This document shows positions 26,035 through 33,724 of a DNA stretch of 34,879 nucleotides, in pieces (the stretch's first letter is position 1; every line of letters starts with the position of its first letter). Both the position numbers and the translations under genes were made by a program. The notes beneath the pieces were generated by a model, which was given only the letters and a program-made list of their open reading frames with translations, ran no database searches and was not told the DNA's origin. This DNA comes from Verrucomicrobiota bacterium (GTDB lineage: Bacteria; Verrucomicrobiota; Kiritimatiellia; UBA8416; JABMPJ01). The stretch covers positions 6,140 to 41,018 of the forward strand of contig JABGQM010000040.1 of NCBI GenBank assembly GCA_018648805.1. The letters run 5' to 3'.

Positions 26035-27549
26035 CTACAGTAACCCCAACTCCTTCATCTCATCGTCAAGACCCGTCATCTCCCAGCGCAACAGCGCGAT
26101 CGGGAGCATGCTGCGGTTGAGGAAGTTCCCGAAGAACTCCCCGATATCAAACGCCTCCCCCTTCATGTCCGCGTAATCGGCAATCAGCTGATCGAGCTGT
26201 AGTTTGCCGATGAGATAGCCCAGGCCGTACCCGGAGAAACGCAGGTAGCACTGCAACTCGGTCCAGGCCAGGCCATCGTCCTTTGAGTAACCCCGTGGTG
26301 TGTGCTTGACCGTGTAGGCGATCGCCTCCTTGAAGGTCAGCTCGTTGCTGACCATCTTGAGTTCGCTCATAGCACGTGCGGCACGGAAAGCCACCAGGAT
26401 GTAACCCAGTTCGCGCGCGCGCGGGTTGTCATCGATCATGCCCATCTGCATGAGGATCTCCTCAATCCCCGTTGCCATCCCCTCGGCCCGGAAGAAATCC
26501 AGCCATTTTATATTGGTGCGCCGCAGCTCCTTCTCGTGGTTGCTGCGGTAGCCATCATCGGGGCTGTGCCCGAAAAGATCGTGCGCATAGAGAGGCAGGT
26601 GATCAATATCGAGGATGTCGTTGAAGAAACTCTTGCCGCGGAGCAGGCCGCCGGGAGGATCCTTCTTGACGATGTAGTTCGTTCCCGGAAACAGGTTGTG
26701 TTTTTCGGCAAAGGCGACCAGTGCGTCCTGGGCCTTGACGAAGCGCTGCTGGAACTCGGCCAGGTCCCGGGGCGGCTCACGGTGCGAGGGCAGATCCCGG
26801 TTCCCCGCCTCCGTGAGCTTGAGCGAAACCTTGGAGCGCGCCAGCTCCCGCTTGACCAGCGCACTGGCCTGGTCGTGGTCATAGGGCAGAAAGTGAATAT
26901 TCTTGAGCGCCCAACTGTAGTGATCCTTCCCCACTCCCGCCGGCGCGGTGAACGAATCCAGGTTCTCGATCAGCCAGTTCTTGAAGTCCGTCACGGCGTC
27001 GAGCAGAGATGCCACTGTTGGCGCCACCTCGGGATGATGCTGCTCACACTCGGCGAGGGCCTTCGTCCAGTCCTTCTCCTGGTGTTCGCTGCGCGTAATG
27101 CCAATGTCCGCAAGATCACGCGGGACCTCGGTGAGATAGACCTTCGCCTGTTCAAGCGCTTTGGGTATTACGGAAATCCCCTCGCTGAATGTCCGCAGTG
27201 CCTCCTCGTCCAGTGGAAACGTCCCCGGGACGGGCACGGAATCCGCCATGTTCTCCTCCCAGGTGGGCGTACTGCAGTAGAAGGCCGGATCGCGGAACCA
27301 GGGGCGCAGGGCGACGTGCAGGAACTCCAGCACATTCATTTCGCCCAGCACCAGGAACGTATCCACCCGGTCCTCGATCGACCACTCCGACGTATCCAGG
27401 TCCCGCCATCGCTGCTTGAACTGCTGCAGCCCTTCGTATTGGCGCGCCATCGACTCCGGGCTGTAATCGTGAATCCCGTCCCGCTTCTCAGGCACGGTGA
27501 ACTCACGAAACTCATGAAACAGACTGGTCAATTCGCCGTATGAACTCAT
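26035..27549 (-). CDS. DUF885-family protein (peptidase-like), altered catalytic motif
   Basis: 504 residues. The C-terminal half follows the DUF885 (PF05960) pattern: a metal-site region near AHDLFGHSPDDGY, then the helix RAEGMATGIEEILMQMGM (family EGWALYAEEL), then GYGLGYLIGKLQLDQLI and FDIGEFFGNFLNRSMLPIALL near the end. Family members are zinc-peptidase-like with an HExxPGHH-type motif. Here the equivalent reads HDLFGH, so the general-base Glu appears replaced by Asp and the spacing is shorter. No signal peptide, so cytoplasmic. The start ATG 27549 overlaps the GH127 stop (ATGA) and has GAGGTG 7 nt upstream; an in-frame ATG further upstream at 27687 lies inside the GH127 gene. It is co-transcribed with yejF, which suggests processing of imported peptides. 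Confidence 0.82.
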   Translation of the reverse strand: MSSYGELTSLFHEFREFTVPEKRDGIHDYSPESMARQYEGLQQFKQRWRDLDTSEWSIEDRVDTFLVLGEMNVLEFLHVALRPWFRDPAFYCSTPTWEENMADSVPVPGTFPLDEEALRTFSEGISVIPKALEQAKVYLTEVPRDLADIGITRSEHQEKDWTKALAECEQHHPEVAPTVASLLDAVTDFKNWLIENLDSFTAPAGVGKDHYSWALKNIHFLPYDHDQASALVKRELARSKVSLKLTEAGNRDLPSHREPPRDLAEFQQRFVKAQDALVAFAEKHNLFPGTNYIVKKDPPGGLLRGKSFFNDILDIDHLPLYAHDLFGHSPDDGYRSNHEKELRRTNIKWLDFFRAEGMATGIEEILMQMGMIDDNPRARELGYILVAFRAARAMSELKMVSNELTFKEAIAYTVKHTPRGYSKDDGLAWTELQCYLRFSGYGLGYLIGKLQLDQLIADYADMKGEAFDIGEFFGNFLNRSMLPIALLRWEMTGLDDEMKELGLL

Positions 27550-29507
27550 GGCTGCACCTCTTTTTGTACGTAGGGAAACTCGGTGATCCTCAGGTTCGTA
27601 CAACCATACGGGATCAGCGTGAGATCGGTAAGCGGCTCGTCGGACCGGGCGGACCAACAGCTCGGACATGGCAGCTCCGCGGCCCATCCGCTCTGTAATT
27701 CGTAGCCCGGCAATTGCCGGCCCGTGACCGTGGCCTTCATCGGCGCCCCCTCGGGGGAGAAGGGACGGTCTCCCATGGGTCGCTCCTCAAAGGTGATACT
27801 CGACGCCAGGTCTTCCTCGTCCACAACCAGTCCATAGTTCCAGTCAGTCGTGGGGTGGACCTCGTAGTCGGCGTGAGGTGCCTCGCGGCCGGGCACATCC
27901 TGATTGATCTGCCGCCACGCCTCACCGATTTTGAGGCTGTAGACAAGGGGGCCGCGCTCAAGCGCAATCGACCCATTATAGCGGCGCTGGGAGGCCGGCT
28001 GCATCGGCAACACAAGCTTCACCACCGTCTCGCCACTCCACTTACGCTCGACGCGATGAAAGCTGCCGGGTGCGGGTGCGTCAGCCCCCTCCCCCGCCAC
28101 GGTCAGGGCCGCGTCTTTGGCCCAGGCGGGGATACGGAGCAGCAGGGGGAAACGAACGGAAGCATCTGCCGTGACGGTGAAGGTCAAGGTCTCGCGGAAC
28201 GGATAGTCCGTCTCCAACGCAACAGTAACAGGCACCCCTCCGCTCTCAAATGTCGCCACGCTCGGAGCATAGGCCACGGCGGCGAGGCCATCGTCCTCTG
28301 TGCGCATCCAGAGGTGCGAGACAAACTTGGGCCAGCCCATGTGCATGTTGGCCGTGCAGCAACCGAAGTTCGGTTCCAGCCCATAGAGGTTGGATGCGGG
28401 ACCGTTGGTCGACCACATGTGCTCCTCGTTGAGCGAGCACAGCACCTGGTTGGCCTGCTGGTCGTATTGGTGCGCCCACATGTCCGGCGAGAAGGTGGCC
28501 GGCCAGGCGTTGAAAGCAATCCGTTCGAGACGATCGCCGAGCTCCGGATCGGCCAGTACGGTCATCGCCTCGCCCAGCGAAAACATAGTGTCGGCCACGG
28601 CACACAATTCCGTGCCCTGCACCGGGTTCTTACCCGAGACACATTCATCGCCGGTAAACACACCCGTTACCTGGCCGTGATAACGGTCGAGGACCTGCAT
28701 CATGGTGTATATAAAATCACGGTCCTCGTCCCGTCCGGAAACCCGTGACCAGAGCGGGTAGAACTTCATGGCCATCGCAAGGTTCACCACGTGCTTGTGC
28801 CATTTCCAGCGGCCGCGCCGAGGGGTCGGCACCGTGATATCTTCTTCCGCAAACGTCTGGTGCCAGTCGTTGCCCTGAACCTGAAGCGTCTTCGCCAACT
28901 CGAGCAACCACGCCTCACCGGTACGGTCATAGGCGTAGTAGATGCTGACCAGTCCCTCACCCCAGCGATAATAGCCCCAGCCGAAGAGAACGTTGACCTC
29001 CAGCATCTGGGCGATGCACTTGAGAAAGGCCATGAGGGCGTCGAGTACCCGCGCCTCACCGGTGACATCGTGGTACTGGGCCAGCATCTTGGCCGCAAGG
29101 AAGGAGGTCCAGGCATCGTTGGCCCGGCTGCGGTCGAGGTTACTCTCCGTCTCGCCGCGCGGACCGATCCAGCCGTCGTCGTGCTGGCGATCGAGAATGC
29201 TCTCCACGCGCTTGGTCACCTTTGCCTTGAGTGCGTCGTCGTCGAGCTGCCAGGCCAGCGGGATCACGCCGTCCAGCCAGTAAGGCGCACGCTCGGTATC
29301 AGGCAGACTTCCGCCAAACCACTTGGAGTCCATCACGGATGGCCAGAACTCATCCAGATGCCCGCTCAACCCGTCGGCCTGTATACGCAGTTGGTTCTTC
29401 AACCAGCCGCCCGGCTTGATATCCGCAATTGGCAGAAGCCGAAGTCGCGGCTCCCGCAGGGCCGACGTCCCATCACTATCGGTGTCGGATCTTGCTGATT
29501 CGCTCAT
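27546..29507 (-). CDS. GH127-family glycoside hydrolase (DUF1680; candidate beta-L-arabinofuranosidase)
   Basis: 653 residues, typical for PF07944: an (alpha/alpha)6 barrel domain to about 430 and beta-sandwich domains after it. The Zn-thiolate active site known from the Bifidobacterium enzyme HypBA1 is recognisable: GDE at 286-288 (candidate general acid), E300-L-C302, and the C383-C384 pair in NFGCCTANMHMGWPKF (nucleophile and zinc ligand). It should therefore be active. The family mostly releases beta-L-arabinofuranose, for HypBA1 from arabinosyl-hydroxyproline, but other specificities exist. No signal peptide: it starts MSESARSDTD, so the substrate must be imported. The ATG at 29507 has only a weak ribosome site (AAAGAGAT). 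First gene of the operon with DUF885 and yejF; the regulatory region with the long inverted repeat lies upstream. Confidence 0.9.
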   Translation of the reverse strand: MSESARSDTDSDGTSALREPRLRLLPIADIKPGGWLKNQLRIQADGLSGHLDEFWPSVMDSKWFGGSLPDTERAPYWLDGVIPLAWQLDDDALKAKVTKRVESILDRQHDDGWIGPRGETESNLDRSRANDAWTSFLAAKMLAQYHDVTGEARVLDALMAFLKCIAQMLEVNVLFGWGYYRWGEGLVSIYYAYDRTGEAWLLELAKTLQVQGNDWHQTFAEEDITVPTPRRGRWKWHKHVVNLAMAMKFYPLWSRVSGRDEDRDFIYTMMQVLDRYHGQVTGVFTGDECVSGKNPVQGTELCAVADTMFSLGEAMTVLADPELGDRLERIAFNAWPATFSPDMWAHQYDQQANQVLCSLNEEHMWSTNGPASNLYGLEPNFGCCTANMHMGWPKFVSHLWMRTEDDGLAAVAYAPSVATFESGGVPVTVALETDYPFRETLTFTVTADASVRFPLLLRIPAWAKDAALTVAGEGADAPAPGSFHRVERKWSGETVVKLVLPMQPASQRRYNGSIALERGPLVYSLKIGEAWRQINQDVPGREAPHADYEVHPTTDWNYGLVVDEEDLASSITFEERPMGDRPFSPEGAPMKATVTGRQLPGYELQSGWAAELPCPSCWSARSDEPLTDLTLIPYGCTNLRITEFPYVQKEVQP

Positions 29508-29717
29508 ATCTCTTTCTGCTCCCCAATCTCGTTTACCGCAATCGTCGCCGGTTCTGCCCGCTTCATTCCGTCAACAGTCCATCCGCATCACGCGCCCTGC
29601 CCGCTCGAGCTCAGAGCATGCACGGTCAATGGCTGCAGGGAGTCCCGTACTGCCATTGACGGCACTCCCGGCACAGACTCAAGCGGTCGGCACAGATCGT
29701 TGACACGACCCAACAAA

Positions 29718-29958
29718 GTCACATGACACGATACATCTCCACAGGACTCTCCACAAGGCGTCGATACTGTATAATTGAGGAACAATACCGACTATCACGA
29801 TAGCCTATCGTGGGGTCTCGCTTGACGGTAAACACCTTTTCTACGCCCACCCCAATGCGCCTGATGGCGACAGGGCTGTAATTGTCGGTATTGTGCCTGA
29901 ATTGTACAGTCCAATCTCCTTGTGGATCAGTCCATGCAGCTATAGAGTCTCATGCGAC
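29718..29958. repeat. Long imperfect inverted repeat
   Basis: The plus strand from 29718 and the minus strand from 29958 read the same sequence with scattered mismatches and small gaps. They start GTC(A/G)CATGA, pass CCACAAGG, and end with a conserved core of ACTGTA(T/C)AATT, AGG and ACAATACCGAC. In the inner 30 bases 26 match, including 11 in a row (29782-29792 and 29884-29894). It could be a pair of operators, a MITE-like element or an RNA stem; no target-site duplication was seen. Confidence 0.7.
29796..29812. promoter_or_regulatory. Perfect palindrome, candidate operator
   Basis: CACGATAG-C-CTATCGTG: 8-base arms with a one-base centre, 21 bases downstream of the TATAAT at 29770-29775, in the divergent region. 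Size and symmetry suit a dimeric repressor. No regulator gene lies next to it. Confidence 0.45.
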
Positions 29959-30031
29959 CTACGCGTAGCGTATAGGGGCGCACGCAAGCACCTCTCTGGA
30001 TGAGGATTACTAAACATGATGAGGAGTAGCT

Positions 30032-31249
30032 GTGACCGCTGATGACCGGAACCTCCTTCGTGACCTGGCCACGCAGTACATGGCCATCTGTTCCAAGCCG
30101 GTCCAGGAGGATCGGCGTGCCCTTTGGCGCAACCACAACAGCCTGATCAAGACCCGGCCGCCAATCTTTGTCTACGCCTTTGCCTTCGATGAGATGCCGG
30201 AGGCGAGCTGTATGTGCGAAGACCCGTTTTTTCGCAGATGGGAATACCATTTCCGCTACATGCTGTTTTGGGATTCACTGGATGACGACACGATCTTCGA
30301 GCCCTGGTTGAATGTGGATGCGGCCAAGACGTGTACGGGATGGGGCGTAGAGTGCCCCCGCCACAACAGCGGCACAGAGGGCGGGGCGTACAAGATAGAC
30401 TATCCCCTCAAGAGCCTGGATGAGCTCGACACACTGCGCATGCCCCGGCACGGAATCGACGACGTGCGCACGGCCGACACCGTCGACCGGCTCACCGATG
30501 CCATCGGTGACATCATCCCCATCAACGTGGTCCGCGCCCCTGCCTACCGCATGTGGTCGGGCGACCTTGCCACTGATCTGGGTAGCCTGCGGGGGATCGA
30601 GCACTTTATGATGGACATGTGCGACAACCCCGAGGGGCTGCACCGCCTGGTCCGTTTCTTAAGCAAGGGCGTCCTGGCAACCCATGAGCAGGCGGAAGCG
30701 GCCGGCGACTGGGGCCGGACCTCCCATCAGAATCAGGCCTTGCCCTATTGCCGTGAGTTGCCCGACCCCGCGGCCAACGTCAATCACATTCCGCGCAAGC
30801 AACTGTGGGGGTTTATGGCCGCCCAGGAGTTCACCGCCGTCTCCCCGGCAATGCACGACGAATTCCTCCTGCAGTACCAGCTACCCATCCTCAAGGAGTT
30901 CGGGCTGGTGGCCTACGGTTGCTGCGAAGATTTAAGCCGGAAGATCGAGCTCCTGCGACAGATCCCCAACCTGCGGCGAATTGCCGTTTCCCCGATGGCT
31001 GACGTCGCTAAATGTGCCGAGCAGATCCAGCAGGATTATGTCTTCGGCTATCGGCCTAGCCCGGCCGAGATGGTCAGCTTTGGCTTCGATGAAGACCGGA
31101 TCCGATCGATCCTGAAACGCGACCTCACCCTGGCACGGGACTGCCATGTTGATATCACGCTGAAGAATGTCATCACCGTTGAGCATGATCCGCAGCGAAT
31201 CAGAAAGTGGGTCAAGCTGACCCGTGAGGTCATCGACGAGACAGGATAG
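30032..31249 (+). CDS. Uroporphyrinogen decarboxylase-like (URO-D superfamily) protein
   Basis: 405 residues, TIM-barrel URO-D superfamily (PF01208). The C-terminal part shows the pattern of the methyltransferase-like branch found in anaerobes: GLVAYGCCEDLSRKIELL at ~291-308, then IPNLRRIAVSPMADV and FGYRPSPAEM. Other motifs include RAPAYRMWSGDLATDLGSL at ~168-186. True HemE is shorter and has different signatures, so a heme role is unlikely; corrinoid-dependent demethylation or an unknown decarboxylation is more plausible, but no corrinoid protein is in the window. The start is GTG 30032 with GAGGAG 6-7 nt upstream. It is transcribed divergently from GH127 and ends 21 nt from the convergent dhaL. 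Cytoplasmic. Confidence 0.85.
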   Translation: MTADDRNLLRDLATQYMAICSKPVQEDRRALWRNHNSLIKTRPPIFVYAFAFDEMPEASCMCEDPFFRRWEYHFRYMLFWDSLDDDTIFEPWLNVDAAKTCTGWGVECPRHNSGTEGGAYKIDYPLKSLDELDTLRMPRHGIDDVRTADTVDRLTDAIGDIIPINVVRAPAYRMWSGDLATDLGSLRGIEHFMMDMCDNPEGLHRLVRFLSKGVLATHEQAEAAGDWGRTSHQNQALPYCRELPDPAANVNHIPRKQLWGFMAAQEFTAVSPAMHDEFLLQYQLPILKEFGLVAYGCCEDLSRKIELLRQIPNLRRIAVSPMADVAKCAEQIQQDYVFGYRPSPAEMVSFGFDEDRIRSILKRDLTLARDCHVDITLKNVITVEHDPQRIRKWVKLTREVIDETG

Positions 31250-31270
31250 AGACCTGAATAAGTTCAGAAC

Positions 31271-31915
31271 TTAATCATTTCTCAGAATTGCTGGTATCGA
31301 TTCTGTCATCGATTCCATGATGATACAGCACGATACGGCTCCTGCATCAAGTACGCCTCTTGAGCGTTCCCCCAGCCTTGCCGACCGGCCTATACGTGCC
31401 ACCATATCTTTCGTGGAATCGCGTCCCTCGCGGCCCGCTTCAAGACTTTTCATCAATGCATCCCGAAAACTGCAATGACTGATGGTCGCGGCCCTCATCG
31501 CTGAAACAGCAGGCGCAAGGGTGTCGATCATGGTTTTGTCGCCCACGTCTGCACCGCCAATCTCTTTCACCCCATCCAGAGCAGATTCGAGCATTTTCAG
31601 GACTATCTCTGCTGTAATCCTGTCGTGGTCTTTTGTTTCCCTGAAGAACCGTTTAAACAGGGTTCCGTACAGAGGTCCCATCGATCCGCCTATCTCCATC
31701 ATCAGCACATTACCAAGCGTCTTTGCCGCCTCTGAAAAGGAGTGGCTCTGATTGATCCGTTCACCGGCCATGGAAAAGCCCTTATTCATGTTGATACCAT
31801 GGTCGCCATCACCTATTGCACCATCAATTTCACCCAGATAGTCCCTGTTTGATCTGATTTCGTTGATGATATCCCTGACGACAACAGATCCCTCAGAATT
31901 CAGGAAGTATTCCAT
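31271..31915 (-). CDS. dhaL: Dihydroxyacetone kinase-type phosphotransferase subunit L
   Basis: 214 residues, the all-helical nucleotide-binding domain of Dak-type kinases (PF02734). GDGDHG at 35-40 followed by INMNKGF carries the Asp residues that bind the two Mg ions, and GGSMGPLYGTLF at ~75-86 is the glycine-rich nucleotide loop. ARIGRSARLGERSRGVLDAGA near the C-terminus is also typical. It starts 14 nt after dhaK and is the last gene of cupin-dhaK-dhaL. No DhaM (PTS) gene is seen, so it may use ATP directly, as separately encoded tetrose/triose kinases do. The DNA is clearly AT-richer than its neighbour to the left: 24 of 60 G+C in 31861-31920 against 41 of 60 in 30421-30480. Confidence 0.92.
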   Translation of the reverse strand: MEYFLNSEGSVVVRDIINEIRSNRDYLGEIDGAIGDGDHGINMNKGFSMAGERINQSHSFSEAAKTLGNVLMMEIGGSMGPLYGTLFKRFFRETKDHDRITAEIVLKMLESALDGVKEIGGADVGDKTMIDTLAPAVSAMRAATISHCSFRDALMKSLEAGREGRDSTKDMVARIGRSARLGERSRGVLDAGAVSCCIIMESMTESIPAILRND

Positions 31916-31929
31916 ATAATGCTCAGTGG

Positions 31930-32928
31930 TTAGAATTGTTTCAATGCTACGGAGTTGGCTTTGTGATCAATCAGTGTCTTTAACTCGCTGTCAACCTTCA
32001 TCAATGTCAGGGTCACGCCCATCATCTCAAGTGAGGTGAAATAGTTTCCCACGTACGATTTGAAAACAGTCATGTTCTTTGATCCCAGTATCTGATTCAC
32101 CTTGCGGTAGAACACATACAACTCGGATACCGGGGTTGCCCCCAGACCTGAGACGAGAGCCACAACGTCATCGCCCGCTGCGAAAGGAAGATCGGGGAGA
32201 ATCGTGTCGAGGCACATTTCGGCCATCTCATCTGCCGTTGTAAGATCGGCCACCCTTATTCCCGGTTCACCATGGTGACCGATACCAAGCTCCATCTTAC
32301 CCGGCTCGATCTCGAAGTTTGGTTTGCCAACGGCAGGAATGGTACATGGGGACAGGCCAATGCCGATACTTCTGGTATTGTCTATGGCTTTCTGAGCGGC
32401 CGCAATAACGTCATCCAGATTGGCACCCATGGCGGCTTTGGCGCCTCCAACCTTCCACATCAGGATCTCGCCAGCTACCCCTCTTCTCTTATCGCGTTCA
32501 GAGGCGGGAGCCGATGGTACGTCATCATTGGCAACGACACTCTTCACCGTGATGCCATCATCTTCGGCCTCTGCCTTCGCCATTTTAACGTTCATGTTGT
32601 CGCCGGAATAATTGCCGTACAGTACCGCAACGCCCTTTCCTGAGTCGGCAGCTTTAATGGCATCATAAAAGGACCTGCCAGTGGGAGAGGAGAAGATCTC
32701 ACCGACAGCCACCGCATCGATCATGTCTTCACCGATATACCCGATAAAGGCTGGTTTGTGGCCTGAACCTCCGCCGGTTACGATTCCAACCTTCCCCGCT
32801 ACGGGCGCATTAATGTATTTCAGTACCCTTGGGTTTCCGGTTGGGGCCACGATGTCATGATGAGTTAATGTAAAGCCCTCAACCATTTCATCTACCAGAT
32901 GATCCGGATCGTTTATAATGCGTTGCAT
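31930..32928 (-). CDS. dhaK: Dihydroxyacetone kinase-type subunit K
   Basis: 332 residues, the substrate-binding domain of Dak kinases (PF02733). GGGSGHKP at 52-59, GNYSGDNMN at 105-113 and GIGHHGEPG at 215-223 are the family motifs; a His of the last motif binds the keto group of the substrate as a hemiaminal. With DhaL it phosphorylates dihydroxyacetone or a related keto-sugar such as erythrulose; the sequence does not tell which. It sits 22 nt after the cupin gene and 14 nt before dhaL, so the three form an operon. It is in the same AT-richer segment. Confidence 0.93.
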   Translation of the reverse strand: MQRIINDPDHLVDEMVEGFTLTHHDIVAPTGNPRVLKYINAPVAGKVGIVTGGGSGHKPAFIGYIGEDMIDAVAVGEIFSSPTGRSFYDAIKAADSGKGVAVLYGNYSGDNMNVKMAKAEAEDDGITVKSVVANDDVPSAPASERDKRRGVAGEILMWKVGGAKAAMGANLDDVIAAAQKAIDNTRSIGIGLSPCTIPAVGKPNFEIEPGKMELGIGHHGEPGIRVADLTTADEMAEMCLDTILPDLPFAAGDDVVALVSGLGATPVSELYVFYRKVNQILGSKNMTVFKSYVGNYFTSLEMMGVTLTLMKVDSELKTLIDHKANSVALKQF

Positions 32929-32950
32929 GTCTGTATCCTTTGAATTCGTG

Positions 32951-33334
32951 TTATGCAGGAAATTCTATCTCTTCATGAAAGGAATAGTCGTCCAGTGTTG
33001 CCGCAGGGGTGAAGAAGCATGCCACTTTCATGGCTTCCGATCCCGAGTTTCTGACCATATGTACTGAGCCTTTGGAAAACAGGACGGCAGAGCCTGCACT
33101 GACGTCATAGACGTCCCCGTCTATGTAAGCCTCTCCTGCGCCACTGACGATATAGATCAGCTCTTCATGATTCTTATGAGAGTGGGCCGGCTTGACGGTA
33201 TTGCCCGGCTCTATGATTACCACATTGAAAGTCAACCCCTCGGCTTGCTTCATGTCGGGAGTGACTAGCCATTTCAGCGACCGGCCAGGAAGGTCCTTTG
33301 CCTCCACATCATTTTCATTGATAACGTAACTCAT
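32951..33334 (-). CDS. Small cupin-domain protein
   Basis: 127 residues, single cupin_2 domain (PF07883). Motif 1, HSHKNHEELIYIVSGAGE, begins at H51 and gives metal ligands H51, H53 and E57/E58; motif 2 supplies H92 in FSKGSVHMV. It is therefore likely metal-binding. It is the first gene of the cupin-dhaK-dhaL unit, so it may isomerise or epimerise a sugar, or sense it, in the same pathway; this is inferred from position. The ATG at 33334 follows a GAATGAGGAT sequence that serves as ribosome site. The region upstream is a repeat block. Confidence 0.85.
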   Translation of the reverse strand: MSYVINENDVEAKDLPGRSLKWLVTPDMKQAEGLTFNVVIIEPGNTVKPAHSHKNHEELIYIVSGAGEAYIDGDVYDVSAGSAVLFSKGSVHMVRNSGSEAMKVACFFTPAATLDDYSFHEEIEFPA

Positions 33335-33724
33335 ATCCTCATTCCTTAATAGGTCCTTCCGGAATCTCCGGGTGTTTTCTCATTGGTCGTCCGCATGACT
33401 ATCCTGCTCGCTCCCTGTCTCCCAAGGCGATCCGACGATGATCGAGACGAAGATCGGGACAACGATTGCTCGACAAGGATCGGGACGATGATCGAGACAA
33501 GGATGTCCAGAGGCAGAGATCATGCCGTACCGCAGACTTTGTGCTGCCGTCCGCACGGGAGTGCTGCACCTCCCAGCTATCATTGTCCCGATCGTTGTCC
33601 TGATCGTCGTCGTTCTTCATCTTCGTCCCGATCGTTGTCCTGATCGTCGTCGATGAGCGTCAGGTCTCGTATCAGTCATCTGTCGATTCCTCAATGGGAA
33701 ACACCCCGCTAATCCCGGAAGCGT
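33335..33724. other. Intergenic repeat block between cupin and FG-GAP genes
   Basis: 390 bases made largely of degenerate (GATCGGGACAAC)-type units, in one orientation at ~33430-33510 and in the other at ~33580-33655, around a unique centre of ~70 bases. One frame of each half reads as Asp-X repeats (NDDDQDNDRDND on the minus strand), but start, ribosome site and homology are lacking. No clear promoter was found. Confidence 0.65.
33585..33652. repeat. 28-base direct repeat, period 40
   Basis: Exact copies at 33585-33612 and 33625-33652, each GTCCCGATCGTTGTCCTGAT followed by CGTCGTCG. The left part of the block (~33433-33505) holds related units in the inverted sense, so the whole forms an imperfect inverted repeat. 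Confidence 0.85.

Larger units (their letters stand above)
29508..30031. other. Divergent regulatory region between GH127 operon and URO-D-like gene
   Basis: 524 bases separating two divergent genes. It holds a long imperfect inverted repeat (29718-29796 against 29883-29958), a perfect 17-base palindrome (29796-29812) and a TATAAT at 29770-29775 without a clear -35 partner. A strong ribosome site (GAGGAG, 6-7 bases upstream) precedes the GTG at 30032. No small gene is supported. Confidence 0.55.

Noticed and set aside
26302..27543. Plus-strand 413-codon open frame opposite DUF885
   Set aside because: Antisense shadow of a gene with family motifs and coupled starts.
29770..29775. TATAAT as a promoter -10 for the URO-D-like gene
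   Set aside because: No -35-like hexamer at 16-18 bases, no extended -10, and the leader would be about 250 bases; kept only as part of the inverted repeat.
33399..33620. Small Asp-rich protein in the repeat block
   Set aside because: The alternating Asp pattern is explained by the repeated DNA unit; no ribosome site and no domain.
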